A stretch of DNA of 64,000 nucleotides from Laspinema sp. D2d (GTDB taxonomy: Bacteria > Cyanobacteriota > Cyanobacteriia > Cyanobacteriales > Laspinemataceae): the NCBI RefSeq assembly GCF_025370755.1, contig NZ_JAMXFC010000005.1:1-64000 (forward strand). The letters are read 5' to 3'. The notes beneath the pieces are model-generated. The model was given only the letters and a program-made list of their open reading frames with translations. It was not told the DNA's origin and made no database searches. The position numbers were made by a program, and so were the translations under genes. Position 1 is the stretch's first letter. Each line of letters begins with the position of its first letter. Positions 36,959 to 46,289 of this stretch are shown here, one piece after another.

Positions 36959-37741
36959 ATGTTAGATAGCACTGCCAATCCCACCGCTACTCCTCCCACC
37001 GTTCGAGCCTTTCAAGCCGTCGGTGCCATCCATTCCGTTGAAAGCTGCGGAACTGTCGATGGTCCGGGCATTCGGTTTGTCATTTTCACCCAAGGCTGCC
37101 CTCTACGCTGTCTGTACTGCCATAACCCCGATTGCCGACATATCGAAGAAGGGAAAGTCGTCAGCGTGGATGAACTGATCGAAGAGGTGCAAAAATATCG
37201 CTCTTATATGCGCTTTTCTGGAGGGGGAGTGACCGTCACTGGGGGCGAACCGTTGATGCAACCAGAATTCGTGCGGGAAATCTTCCGGCGTTGCAAAGAA
37301 TTAGAGATTCATACGGTGTTGGATACGTCCGGTTATGTCCAATTAAATGCCGCTAAACCCGTGTTGGACTATGTAGATTTAGTGCTGCTGGATATTAAAT
37401 CCTATAATCGGGCGCTTTATGAAAAAGTGACCCATGTTTCCCTAGAACCTACCCTGAAATTTGCGGAATATCTTAAGGAGATTAATAAACCGGCTTGGAT
37501 TCGGTTTGTTTTAGTTCCCAACCTTACGGATAACCGGGAGAATGTGGAAGGACTCGCCCAGTTTGTGTCCACCTTAACCAATGTGGAAAAAGTGGAAGTG
37601 TTGCCCTTTCATCAAATGGGAGAATATAAGTGGGAACAGCTAGGGTATGAGTATGAGCTGAAAAATACTGAACCGCCCACAGCGGAACAAGTGGAAGCAG
37701 TGATGGAAATTTTTAGACGTTATGGGTTGCCGGTGCAATAA
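36959..37741 (+). CDS. pflA: Pyruvate formate-lyase activating enzyme (radical SAM)
   Basis: The 260-residue radical-SAM protein generates the glycyl radical on PflB. It has the CxxxCxxC iron-sulfur motif at Cys47, Cys51 and Cys54 (TQGCPLRCLYCHNP), a preceding VESCGTVDGPGIRFV stretch typical of Pfl activases, the GGEPLMQ motif, and a C-terminal PFHQMGEYKWEQLG. Length is about 10-15 residues longer than E. coli PflA through the N-terminus. It lies 99 bp after pflB, across a hairpin. No strong ribosome site precedes the ATG. Confidence 0.94.
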   Translation: MLDSTANPTATPPTVRAFQAVGAIHSVESCGTVDGPGIRFVIFTQGCPLRCLYCHNPDCRHIEEGKVVSVDELIEEVQKYRSYMRFSGGGVTVTGGEPLMQPEFVREIFRRCKELEIHTVLDTSGYVQLNAAKPVLDYVDLVLLDIKSYNRALYEKVTHVSLEPTLKFAEYLKEINKPAWIRFVLVPNLTDNRENVEGLAQFVSTLTNVEKVEVLPFHQMGEYKWEQLGYEYELKNTEPPTAEQVEAVMEIFRRYGLPVQ

Positions 37742-38130
37742 AAGGCTGGCAGAGGGAAAATTAAGAGGGGATAATCGGCGATCGCCTGAATATTCAAGGA
37801 TTCCTGACAAACAGGGGTTTGTCTCACTTGGGAACGTTCCTGAGTTGCTGATATCCGGAGAATTCAAGCGGCGATCGCCCCGGAGAGTATCGCAACCCAC
37901 TGACAAGCATCGGTGAATTTCGGTAAGGTGGAAAAGACGCGACTCTATACCTGACGCAATTTAGAATGAAGCGAATGCACAATTCTAAAAGTATTGTTAC
38001 TTTTTCTTAAAATAGCGAACAGGATTGGGTAGGCTAGGGGTAAGTAACTCTAAGCTTTTTTACTCAAAAAGATAGGGTCGCGTCTGAAATAATGTCCATT
38101 TAGAAGATTATATTTAAGGAACATCCAGCG
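37742..38130. other. 389-bp spacer after pflA
   Basis: The spacer contains HIP1 sites and a purine-rich AAGGAA ahead of the next gene. I see no gene, terminator or known RNA, and the next gene may have its own promoter here. Confidence 0.4.
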
Positions 38131-40890
38131 ATGCAAAAGCCAATCGCAACCAACCCAGACCCAACCCCGGGCACCGTCTCCAAACAAGACGTCCTGCGGT
38201 ATGAACGTCAAACCCTTGATGCCATTTTTAAACCCAAAAATGTTGCCTTAATCGGTGCAACCGATCGCCTTGGGAGTGTGGGACGAACCATTTTATCCAA
38301 TTTAATTGCCAGTCCCTTTGGTGGGGCAGTCTTTCCCGTCAATCCCAAGCGGGACAACGTGCTGGGGATCAAAGCCTATCCCAGTATTGCTGCGGTACCC
38401 GACCCCGTAGACTTAGCCATCATCGTCACCCCCGCCCCCACAGTACCGGGGATCATTCGCGAATGCGTCGATGTGGGCATTCCTGGCGCGATTATCATCT
38501 CCGCCGGATTCAAAGAAATCGGCCCTGCGGGAATCGAACTCGAACGGCAAATCCTCGCCGAAGCCCGTCGCGGTAAAAAAATGCAGATTATCGGACCCAA
38601 CTGCCTCGGGGTAATGAGTCCCCTCTCCGGACTGAATGCCACCTTTGCCACCAAAATGGCAAAACCGGGGAATGTCGGCTTTATCAGCCAAAGTGGGGCA
38701 CTCTGTACCGCTATTCTGGATTGGAGTTTGCGGGAAAATGTCGGCTTTAGTGCCTTTATGTCCATTGGTTCCATGCTGGATGTAGGTTGGGGGGATTTAA
38801 TCTATTACCTCGGTGACGACCCCAACACCCAAAGTATTGTGATTTACATGGAATCGATTGGCAACGCGCGATCGTTCCTCTCTGCGGCAAGGGAAGTGGC
38901 CCTGAGCAAACCCATCATTGTCATCAAAGTTGGACATACCGAAGCGGCTGCCAAAGCTGCCGCCTCCCATACCGGCACTTTAACCGGCAGTGACGAAGTG
39001 CTTGACGCCGCCTTCCGACGCACCGGCGTCTTGCGCGTCAACAATATCTCCTATGTCTTCTATATGTCCGAGGTCCTCGCCAAACAACCGCGCCCCAAAG
39101 GACCGCATTTAACTATCCTCACCAATGCTGGAGGTCCTGGGGTAATTGCCACCGACGCCCTGATTACCGAAGGGGGACAACTCACCGAACTCTCAGCGGA
39201 AACCATTTCAGAACTGGATGAATTTTTACCCACCCACTGGAGTCACAGCAACCCGATCGACATCTTAGGGGATGCGGAACCCAGTCGCTATGCTCAAACA
39301 CTGGAGAAGGCGGCAAAAGACCCGAATAGTGATGGATTGTTGGTCATTTTAACCCCGCAAGCCATGACGGACCCTACGGAAACTGCCAAGCAACTGGAAC
39401 CCTACGCCAAAATCAAAGATAAACCGATTTTGGCAAGCTGGATGGGCGGGGAAGATGTCCGAGAAGGGGCGAATTTCTTAAATCAAGCGAATATCCCCAC
39501 CTTTCCTTATCCCGATACAGCAGCGCGGTTGTTTAATTATATGTGGCGCTCTACTTATAACCTCCGTGCTTTATACGAGACGCCGGTCCTTCCCAAAGAT
39601 GATGACAACAACACCCCCGATCGCGCCTTAGTTGAAAAAATCATTACCCAGGCGCGGCAAGAGGGACGCAACCTGTTGACGGAGTTTGAATCAAAACAGG
39701 TATTCGCCGCCTATGGCATTCCCACAGTGGAAACTCACATTGCCACCAATGAAGCTGAAGCAGTCGCATACGCCAATCAAATCGGCTATCCTATCGTTCT
39801 CAAATTGTATTCGGAAACAATTACCCATAAAACCGATGTGGGAGGGGTGAAGCTCAATTTAGGCAGTCCTGAAGCCGTGGGAACTGCCTATCGGGCGATC
39901 GAAACCTCGGTGACTGAAAAAGCTGGGGCGGAATATTTCCAAGGGGTAACCGTCCAACCGATGATTAAATTAGACGGGTATGAGTTAATCGTCGGCAGCA
40001 GTATCGACCCGCAATTTGGTCCGGTGTTACTCTTTGGCACTGGGGGACAATTGGTAGAAGTGTTCAAAGACCGATCGCTAGGTTTACCGCCTTTGAATAC
40101 CACCCTAGCAAGGCGGATGATGGAACAAACAAAAATATACAAAGCCTTGAAAGGGATTCGGGGACGGGACCCGGTAGATATCGCGGCGATCGAGCAATTG
40201 ATGGTGAGATTTAGTCAGTTAATTGTCGAACAACCTTGGATTAAAGAGACCGATATTAATCCATTGCTAGTCTCTCCGGAACAGATTATCGCCTTGGATG
40301 CCCGGGTAGTCCTGCACGACCCCGATAGCAACCCTGATGAATTACCGCGTCCAGCGATTCGCCCCTATCCCACACAGTATATTACGATGTGGTCGATGAA
40401 GAATGGCACGTCGGTGAGAATTCGTCCGATTCGCCCGGAAGATGAGCCGTTGGTGGTTAAGTTTCATGAGTCTTTGAGCGATCGCTCAGTCTATTTCCGG
40501 TACTTCCACCTCCTGAAACTCAGTCGCCGAATCTCTCACGAACGGTTAGCGCGGATTTGCTTTATCGATTACGATCGCGAAATGGCACTGGTGGCTGATT
40601 ACCGAGATCCGGCAACCGGCGAACACCAAATCCTCGGATTCGGTCGTCTGAGCAAGTTGCACGGTTCCAATGAAGGGGAATTTGGATTACTGATTGCCGA
40701 CCCCTATCAAGGGTTAGGGTTAGGAACAAAACTGTTAGAACAGTTGATTGAAGTGGGACGCAGTGAGAAACTGGTGCGAATTACGGCAGATATTCTCCCA
40801 GATAATGGGGCTATGCAGCACCTGTCTCAGAAAGTGGGCTTCCGCTTGAAACGACATGAAGATGTCATTCGCGCTGAAATGGAGTTGTAA
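38131..40890 (+). CDS. ADP-forming acetate-CoA ligase fused to GNAT acetyltransferase
   Basis: The 919-residue protein has a CoA-binding domain (about 25-160, [14 protein letters not shown]), a succinyl-CoA-ligase-like domain (165-320), an ATP-grasp domain (about 500-725, [27 protein letters not shown]), and a C-terminal GNAT domain (about 755-915, [13 protein letters not shown]). The order is that of ADP-forming acyl-CoA synthetases and of the Pat/YfiQ lysine acetyltransferases. The phosphorylated histidine of true synthetases is present as His280 in [10 protein letters not shown], so it may really make acetate and ATP from acetyl-CoA. The GNAT part may acetylate proteins. Position just after pflBA supports an acetate-producing role (inference). 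Confidence 0.88.
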   Translation: MQKPIATNPDPTPGTVSKQDVLRYERQTLDAIFKPKNVALIGATDRLGSVGRTILSNLIASPFGGAVFPVNPKRDNVLGIKAYPSIAAVPDPVDLAIIVTPAPTVPGIIRECVDVGIPGAIIISAGFKEIGPAGIELERQILAEARRGKKMQIIGPNCLGVMSPLSGLNATFATKMAKPGNVGFISQSGALCTAILDWSLRENVGFSAFMSIGSMLDVGWGDLIYYLGDDPNTQSIVIYMESIGNARSFLSAAREVALSKPIIVIKVGHTEAAAKAAASHTGTLTGSDEVLDAAFRRTGVLRVNNISYVFYMSEVLAKQPRPKGPHLTILTNAGGPGVIATDALITEGGQLTELSAETISELDEFLPTHWSHSNPIDILGDAEPSRYAQTLEKAAKDPNSDGLLVILTPQAMTDPTETAKQLEPYAKIKDKPILASWMGGEDVREGANFLNQANIPTFPYPDTAARLFNYMWRSTYNLRALYETPVLPKDDDNNTPDRALVEKIITQARQEGRNLLTEFESKQVFAAYGIPTVETHIATNEAEAVAYANQIGYPIVLKLYSETITHKTDVGGVKLNLGSPEAVGTAYRAIETSVTEKAGAEYFQGVTVQPMIKLDGYELIVGSSIDPQFGPVLLFGTGGQLVEVFKDRSLGLPPLNTTLARRMMEQTKIYKALKGIRGRDPVDIAAIEQLMVRFSQLIVEQPWIKETDINPLLVSPEQIIALDARVVLHDPDSNPDELPRPAIRPYPTQYITMWSMKNGTSVRIRPIRPEDEPLVVKFHESLSDRSVYFRYFHLLKLSRRISHERLARICFIDYDREMALVADYRDPATGEHQILGFGRLSKLHGSNEGEFGLLIADPYQGLGLGTKLLEQLIEVGRSEKLVRITADILPDNGAMQHLSQKVGFRLKRHEDVIRAEMEL

Positions 40891-40933
40891 TCGCGTGGAG
40901 TGGGTGCGATCGGGAAACTGAGCGTACCCATTC

Positions 40934-41164
40934 TCACTCCTCTGGGGCGATCGTCCAATCTTCCCACTGCAACCCCGGGATTTGTTCAAAATCCCGACGG
41001 TTGCGGGTGACTAAAATTGTATTGCGGGAGAGGGCGATCGCCCCAATTTTCAAGTCTTGCGTACCGATCCGGATTCGTTGCTGTATCAAATCTTGGTATT
41101 GCATCAACGCAGGGCGCTCGAAATCAAGGAAAGCTGAGGGAAATCCTTTACTGTTTCCCGGAGT
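40934..41164 (-). pseudogene. VapC (PIN-domain toxin) C-terminal remnant
   Basis: The minus-strand frame from 41164 to the TGA at 40934 encodes the C-terminal half of a VapC ribonuclease: RIRIGTQDLKIGAIALSRN, ILVTRNRRDFEQIPGL and WEDWTIAPEE. The conserved acidic and RNxxDF residues are there. The N-terminal half with the first catalytic aspartate is missing; the frame is closed upstream by a stop at 41165-41167. No antitoxin gene is seen. This is a decayed toxin-antitoxin locus. Confidence 0.75.
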
Positions 41165-41167
41165 TTA

Positions 41168-41628
41168 GTGATTGTGTCTGTTCTCACAAGCTGATATTTT
41201 GAATGAAAACGTCTTTACTTTTCTGGGCAACCCAGGTTGAAGAAAAATCAATCAAATTCAAGTAGTAAAAATTACCTGATCTTATTGTTAAACGCCCTTG
41301 TTATTTAAGGTTTCTGCCCTCTTCTACGGAAAAGCTCATATTCCTATCTCTATCGAATAGATAAACCAAGCTTCTGAAAAACAAAGCAAATTTCAACTAA
41401 ACCTTGTCAGATTCTTCCTAAAATTATCAAAAAGTTAGAAGGATCTCTCCTGAAATCATTGGGAATTGTCATCAATTGTCAACCGTCTTGGAGAAAGAGT
41501 GGCGATCGCCAGGGCGCGAATCTGGTACTGTTTTAGGACAAGCAATGAGGTGATGGTGCTGGGGAGTCAATGCCTCAGACAACAACCCCAAGCCAAACCC
41601 TATAGAGAACAGAACAATCAGGAGAACT
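41168..41628. other. 461-bp region upstream of argF
   Basis: AT-rich sequence with no credible gene. It should contain the argF promoter. It may include further decayed remains of the VapC locus, but I cannot recognise them. Confidence 0.4.
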
Positions 41629-42549
41629 ATGGCGGCATTAACAGGACGAGATCTACTCAGCGTTGCTGATCTAAGCATTGAAGAACTGCATCAACTGCTG
41701 GATCTCGCGACGCAGATGAAAGCCGGAACCCTCACCCCCCGATGTGAAAAAGTGCTGGGGTTGCTGTTTTCCAAAGCCTCAACCCGGACTCGGGTCAGCT
41801 TTACCGTGGCAATGTACCAACTGGGGGGCCAAGTGATTGACTTAAATCCCAATGTCACCCAGGTGAGTCGGGGAGAACCTCTACCTGATACAGCAAGGGT
41901 TTTAGACCGATATTTGGATGTGGTGGCAATTCGGACCTTTGATCAGGCGGACCTCGAAACCTTTGCCCACTATGCTGAAATGCCGGTGATTAATGCCCTA
42001 AGCGATCGCGAACATCCTTGTCAAGCCCTAGCCGATATTATGACCGTTGGTGAATGTTTCGGACAACTCGAAGATGTCACCCTCACCTATCTAGGCGATG
42101 GCAATAATGTCGCCCATTCCCTCCTCCTAGCGGGGGCAATGGTAGGGATGAATATCCGCATCGCCACCCCAGCACAATTTGAACCGGCTGCCGAAATTGT
42201 CGAACAAGCCAAAAAAATCGCCCAAGGGAAAAGTGAAATCTTAATCACTCATGACCCCATCCAGGCGGTGAAAGGTGCACAAGTGCTTTATACCGACGTT
42301 TGGGCAAGTATGGGACAAGAGGAAGAAGCCCGAACCCGTATTCCGCTCTTTCAGCCGTACCAGGTGAATGAGGAACTGTTTAATCATGCTGATGGAAGTG
42401 CTATTATTTTGCACTGCTTACCGGCGCATCGCGGGGAAGAAATTACCGATGGGGCGATCGAAGGGACGGCATCCCGAGTTTGGGATCAAGCTGAAAATCG
42501 AATGCACGCCCAAAAAGCGCTGTTAGCAAGCGTACTCGGGGCAATTTAG
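41629..42549 (+). CDS. argF: Ornithine carbamoyltransferase
   Basis: The 306-residue enzyme joins carbamoyl phosphate and ornithine to citrulline in arginine synthesis. The carbamoyl-phosphate site STRTR is at 51-55, followed by HPCQALAD, and the ornithine-binding cysteine lies in HCLPAHRGEEI near residue 265. Length fits the trimeric anabolic enzyme. AGGAGAACT stands just ahead of the ATG. It is a single gene, with a GC-rich hairpin at 42595 after it. Confidence 0.95.
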   Translation: MAALTGRDLLSVADLSIEELHQLLDLATQMKAGTLTPRCEKVLGLLFSKASTRTRVSFTVAMYQLGGQVIDLNPNVTQVSRGEPLPDTARVLDRYLDVVAIRTFDQADLETFAHYAEMPVINALSDREHPCQALADIMTVGECFGQLEDVTLTYLGDGNNVAHSLLLAGAMVGMNIRIATPAQFEPAAEIVEQAKKIAQGKSEILITHDPIQAVKGAQVLYTDVWASMGQEEEARTRIPLFQPYQVNEELFNHADGSAIILHCLPAHRGEEITDGAIEGTASRVWDQAENRMHAQKALLASVLGAI

Positions 42550-42594
42550 GGGAAAAAAGCCTGACACCCGTCAACGGTGCGGCTATCCGGACTA

Positions 42595-42612
42595 AGCCCG
42601 CCTGGGCGGGCT
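42595..42612 (+). terminator. GC-rich hairpin after argF
   Basis: AGCCCGCC and GGCGGGCT form a perfect 8-bp stem with a two-base loop, 45 bp after argF. No T run follows, so termination is uncertain. Confidence 0.4.
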
Positions 42613-42713
42613 AAGAAGTAACTGGATTGATTTGGGTACGGAATACGATCGCCCTTGTGAAGTGGGGGTAGGCAGCAGGTTAAGATTGGCGATTAGGTTT
42701 TGATAAGTAAATA

Positions 42714-44513
42714 ATGACACTGATTGACTGGTTAATTGTCTTGTTTTACCTCGTTGTCACAATGGCAATGGGGTTATATCTCTCCAAAAAAGGCTCCAAG
42801 AATCTGGCAGAATTTTTTGTATCCGGGCGATCGCTGCCTTGGTGGTTAGCCGGAACCAGCATGGCTGCCACCACCTTCTCCATTGATACCCCTCTCTACA
42901 TTACCGGCATCGTGGGCAACCGAGGGATTGCGGGAAACTGGGAATGGTGGACCTTTGGTATTTCCCATATCATCATGGTGTACATCTTTGCCCGGATGTG
43001 GCGGCGCTCGGAAGTCATCACCGATGCAGAACTTACGGAAATCCGCTATGGCGGCGATATGGCAGCTATTTTGCGGGGTGTCAAAGCCTTTATCTTTGCT
43101 GTTCCTATGAACTGTATCGGCATTGGCTATGCCATGCTCGCAATGGTAAAAGTGGTAGATGCCTTGGGAATTTGGCAAGATCTCGGCATTGATGCTGGAG
43201 AAAATACCCTCAAACTTCTTAGTGTCATTGGGGTTAGCATCTTCGTGTTAATTTACGCGGGATTAGCCGGATTGTGGGGCGTCGTTGCCACGGACTTTTT
43301 CCAATTTATCCTCGCCTTATTTGGGGCGATCGTGGTGGCATTTTTTGCCGTAAATAGTGTCGGTGGGATTCAGGAACTGATCCGGCAAGTTCCTCTCTCC
43401 TCTGACAAAGATATTTTATCCCTGTTACCTCTAACTTTTGGCGGGGAAGGCAATGGCTTCATTCAATTCAGCCAAACCGCAGGAATTACCGCCAGTACCT
43501 TTCTAGCCTATATTGCGATTCAATGGTGGTCCTGGCGGCGGAGTGATGGCGGCGGGGAATTTGTTCAGCGCTTTGCTGCGGCGAAAAATGAAACTGAGGC
43601 GGAAAAAGCGGCATGGTTGTTTAATATCATGCACTATGTGATTCGGACTTGGCCTTGGATTCTAGTGGCATTAGCCGCCCTCGTGCTGTATCCCGATTTA
43701 CAGGATAAAGAACTGGGTTATCCGAAACTGATGTTAGACTTCCTGCCACCGGCGATGTTGGGGTTAGTTGTGGCTTCGTTGATTGCAGCGTTTATGAGTA
43801 CGGTGTCTACCTCCATTAACTGGGGGGCTTCGTTTGTTACCAATGACCTATATTTACGTTTTATCAAACCCTCAGCCACCCAAACCGAACTGGTGTTAAT
43901 TGGGCGGTTATCGTCTGTATTGGTAACTGCAATTGGCGCGATCGCCGCCTTTGTTGCCTCTGACGTTGCCACCGTGTTTCGTCTCGTGATTGCGATCGGC
44001 ACTGGCTCAGGTTTAGTCTTAGTCTTACGCTGGTTCTGGTGGCGTGTGAATGCGGCTGCCGAGCTCACCGCCATTATCGGTAGTTTTGTAATTGGTTCTG
44101 TCACCAGTTTGGTCCCGGCGTTAACCATTGCTGACTTCGGGTTACGCCTAATGTTCATCACTGCCAGCGTTACTATCTTGTGGGTGATTGCCTTATTTGC
44201 AACCAAACCGGAAACCGAAGAAACCCTGAATGAATTCTATCGCCGGGTTCGTCCCGGGGGACCCGGTTGGAACCTGCAACGTGCCAGTACCGGATTAGAA
44301 CCCGCCCAGAATTTGAGTTTGGATTTGCAGCGAGTAGCGGCAGGGATTTTACTGCTGTTTGGGTTTTTGTTAACCACGGGAGGGTTCTTGCTTTTACAAC
44401 CGGCGATCGGGTGGATTTCCCTAATCGTTGGGGTTGGCGGATGGACATGGTTACGGCAACTGAATAAGTCTAATGCTTTACTGATGCCTCGACCCGGAAG
44501 CGATCGCGATTAG
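42714..44513 (+). CDS. Sodium:solute symporter (SSS family)
   Basis: The 599-residue membrane protein belongs to the SSS/SLC5 family, with about 13-14 hydrophobic helices. Matches are LSKKGSKNLAEFFVSGRSLPWW with the early GRS-x-x-W pattern, TTFSIDTPLYITG, and FMSTVSTSINWGASFVTNDLY in the Na-binding helix region. It should bring a small solute into the cell with Na. The substrate cannot be told from sequence; proline, sugars, urea or carboxylates are all family options. It stands alone between argF and a small membrane protein gene, followed by a hairpin. Confidence 0.88.
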   Translation: MTLIDWLIVLFYLVVTMAMGLYLSKKGSKNLAEFFVSGRSLPWWLAGTSMAATTFSIDTPLYITGIVGNRGIAGNWEWWTFGISHIIMVYIFARMWRRSEVITDAELTEIRYGGDMAAILRGVKAFIFAVPMNCIGIGYAMLAMVKVVDALGIWQDLGIDAGENTLKLLSVIGVSIFVLIYAGLAGLWGVVATDFFQFILALFGAIVVAFFAVNSVGGIQELIRQVPLSSDKDILSLLPLTFGGEGNGFIQFSQTAGITASTFLAYIAIQWWSWRRSDGGGEFVQRFAAAKNETEAEKAAWLFNIMHYVIRTWPWILVALAALVLYPDLQDKELGYPKLMLDFLPPAMLGLVVASLIAAFMSTVSTSINWGASFVTNDLYLRFIKPSATQTELVLIGRLSSVLVTAIGAIAAFVASDVATVFRLVIAIGTGSGLVLVLRWFWWRVNAAAELTAIIGSFVIGSVTSLVPALTIADFGLRLMFITASVTILWVIALFATKPETEETLNEFYRRVRPGGPGWNLQRASTGLEPAQNLSLDLQRVAAGILLLFGFLLTTGGFLLLQPAIGWISLIVGVGGWTWLRQLNKSNALLMPRPGSDRD

Positions 44514-44519
44514 TCCCTA

Positions 44520-44552
44520 ACAAAGGGTGAGGATTCCTCGCCCACCCTTTGT
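44520..44552 (+). terminator. Hairpin after the symporter gene
   Basis: ACAAAGGGTG and CACCCTTTGT form a perfect 10-bp stem with a 13-nt loop seven bases after the symporter stop. No clear T run follows, but the position fits a terminator. Confidence 0.6.
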
Positions 44553-44666
44553 CTGGTCATCTCTTAGCAAATCGTGAGATAATAATCAAAGTCACCCCTG
44601 ACTCAAAAAGGGTGCAGCCTACTCAACCTTCATGCTCGCCGTTACATCGTCCTACCTTCTACCCCA

Positions 44667-44921
44667 ATGATGTCAATAATCCGATCGCAAATTCTGCCCT
44701 TCTTCATTTTCCTCGTCTTTTTAGTCGCATTAGTCGCCGTCAGTGCGCGGATTTTCTTACCCGCCGATATGATGGCCCCCGCACCCATAGAAGAGCAAGT
44801 ACAACCCGTCGATCGCCTCTCTAGTATCTCCTTCCCCAAGGTTGCTGAATTGCCTCCTTCCCTGTCTCGTTTGGTTAAAGGATTACCGGAGGATACACTG
44901 TTTTTCAATCACGAGAGTTAG
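44667..44921 (+). CDS. Small membrane protein, 84 aa
   Basis: The frame encodes one strong N-terminal membrane helix (FFIFLVFLVALVAVSARIFL, about residues 12-31) followed by a Pro-rich polar region. It lies 6 bp ahead of a GNAT gene. The ribosome site is poor, so the exact start is uncertain. I do not recognise a family. Confidence 0.5.
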   Translation: MMSIIRSQILPFFIFLVFLVALVAVSARIFLPADMMAPAPIEEQVQPVDRLSSISFPKVAELPPSLSRLVKGLPEDTLFFNHES

Positions 44922-44927
44922 GGGAAC

Positions 44928-45407
44928 TTGCACATCCAACCAGCAAATTTAGAACTGATTCCGGGATATTACCTGCGGGTGGGTTCATCGCGCGATCGCT
45001 ACTTATTGGTAAAGTTCTTGAGATTAACCTATCAGGAACTTTACCCCGAGCAAGACTTTTCCCATTTAGCCAAAACCGTTGACCAATATTTTGCTCAGGA
45101 AACGCCATTATGGTGGGTGGAATCTTCGGGAAATTCTGAACCTGTGGGTTGTTTGTGGTTAGGAAATGCCGTGGATCAGGTCAAAGGCGATCGGCACGCT
45201 CATATTTTTGTCCTCTATGTCGCACCGGAACACCGCCGCCGAGGACTGGGTTCAGCATTAATGGAATCTGCTGAAAATTGGGCCAGAGAACGAGGCGATC
45301 GCCAGATGGGTTTACAAGTCTTTCTTAATAATCCCCCCGCCTTAAATCTCTATCAAAAATTAGGCTATCAAAGTCATTCCGTTTGGATGCTTAAATCTTT
45401 AGAGTAA
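44928..45407 (+). CDS. GNAT family N-acetyltransferase (RimI-like)
   Basis: The 159-residue protein carries the acetyl-CoA-binding motif VAPEHRRRGLGSALM (around residues 100-114) and a C-terminal NPPALNLYQKLGYQ, both typical of GNAT enzymes. The substrate is unknown; it may acetylate a protein N-terminus or a small amine. The start appears to be a TTG behind AGGGGAAC, six bases after the small membrane protein stop, implying co-translation. No in-frame ATG is near. Confidence 0.85.
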   Translation: MHIQPANLELIPGYYLRVGSSRDRYLLVKFLRLTYQELYPEQDFSHLAKTVDQYFAQETPLWWVESSGNSEPVGCLWLGNAVDQVKGDRHAHIFVLYVAPEHRRRGLGSALMESAENWARERGDRQMGLQVFLNNPPALNLYQKLGYQSHSVWMLKSLE

Positions 45408-45422
45408 TTCTACTCCCTAAAA

Positions 45423-46223
45423 TCAGATAAAATCATCCTTTAATCCCGGATAATTCAGGCTTATTTCCAACCGCTTCAATCCGATTTGAACATACTCAAA
45501 TTCTCGTTCAATACTAATAGATTTTCGCTCTAATCGCTGACAAACTGCTGCTGTGGTAAAGGTTCCGGCAAATAAATCTAATACTACATCCCCCGGATTG
45601 CTACTGGCTTTGATAATTCGTTCCAGTAGTGCTTCCGGCTTTTGCGTGGGATGTTTGCGGTATTCTGGCATTTTATATCTCACTCGCGGAATATACCAAA
45701 CATTTCCTGGAATTTTTGTCGTACAATAAGGAGCCGGTTCCCTTTTTCGATAATCTATTAGTTTGCGGACTGCACCCGTTTTCGCTTCTACCCGAATCTC
45801 ATCCGCATTAAATGTATAATTTTGAGAATTTTTTACAGCAAATAAAATCGGTTCATACAATGAGCCAAAGTATCTTTTTGCTTGCATTCCCGAACTATCA
45901 TAATGCCAAATAATTCGAGATAAAATGGTTAATCTTTTTTGCAAATAAATATCTAGGTAGGGCATATATTGTGTGGCAGACATCAAATATAACGCCCCCG
46001 TACTTGTGAGCTTTTGAAAACATAAATCCAACCAGTGATAACACCAATCTAAATAAGCATCATTATCTTTCCACTGTTCTTTTTTGCCATTAAAAATTTT
46101 GCCGATATTATAGGGAGGGTCAGCAAAAATTAAATTAATGCTGTTATCTTCAATCCCGTTTTCTAAGGCTTCGGTCACATCGCCCCAAATCACTTGATGT
46201 CCTGGGAGTTCAAATACTTTCAT
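45423..46223 (-). CDS. Adenine-specific DNA methyltransferase, orphan
   Basis: The 266-residue enzyme is an N6-adenine (or N4-cytosine) DNA methyltransferase. The catalytic DPPY is at 35-38 (FADPPYNIGK), and the AdoMet-binding motif VLDLFAGTFTTA is near the C-terminus, so the motif order is that of beta-class enzymes. HPTQKPEALLERII is also typical. No restriction endonuclease gene lies next to it, so it may be a solitary methylase; the recognition site cannot be read from sequence. Its gene converges on the GNAT gene and ends 15 bp from it. Confidence 0.88.
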   Translation of the reverse strand: MKVFELPGHQVIWGDVTEALENGIEDNSINLIFADPPYNIGKIFNGKKEQWKDNDAYLDWCYHWLDLCFQKLTSTGALYLMSATQYMPYLDIYLQKRLTILSRIIWHYDSSGMQAKRYFGSLYEPILFAVKNSQNYTFNADEIRVEAKTGAVRKLIDYRKREPAPYCTTKIPGNVWYIPRVRYKMPEYRKHPTQKPEALLERIIKASSNPGDVVLDLFAGTFTTAAVCQRLERKSISIEREFEYVQIGLKRLEISLNYPGLKDDFI

Positions 46224-46289
46224 TCAAGTTTTACCCCAGGATTTGAAACCTTGAACCGTAGAGAAATGCCAGAGTCTTTTCCTCCCCAC

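Noticed and set aside
41017-41202. 61-residue plus-strand frame
   Set aside because: It is antisense to the VapC remnant, which has clear PIN-domain motifs.
43718-44206. 162-residue minus-strand frame inside the symporter
   Set aside because: Antisense shadow of a membrane protein gene; no motif, no ribosome site.
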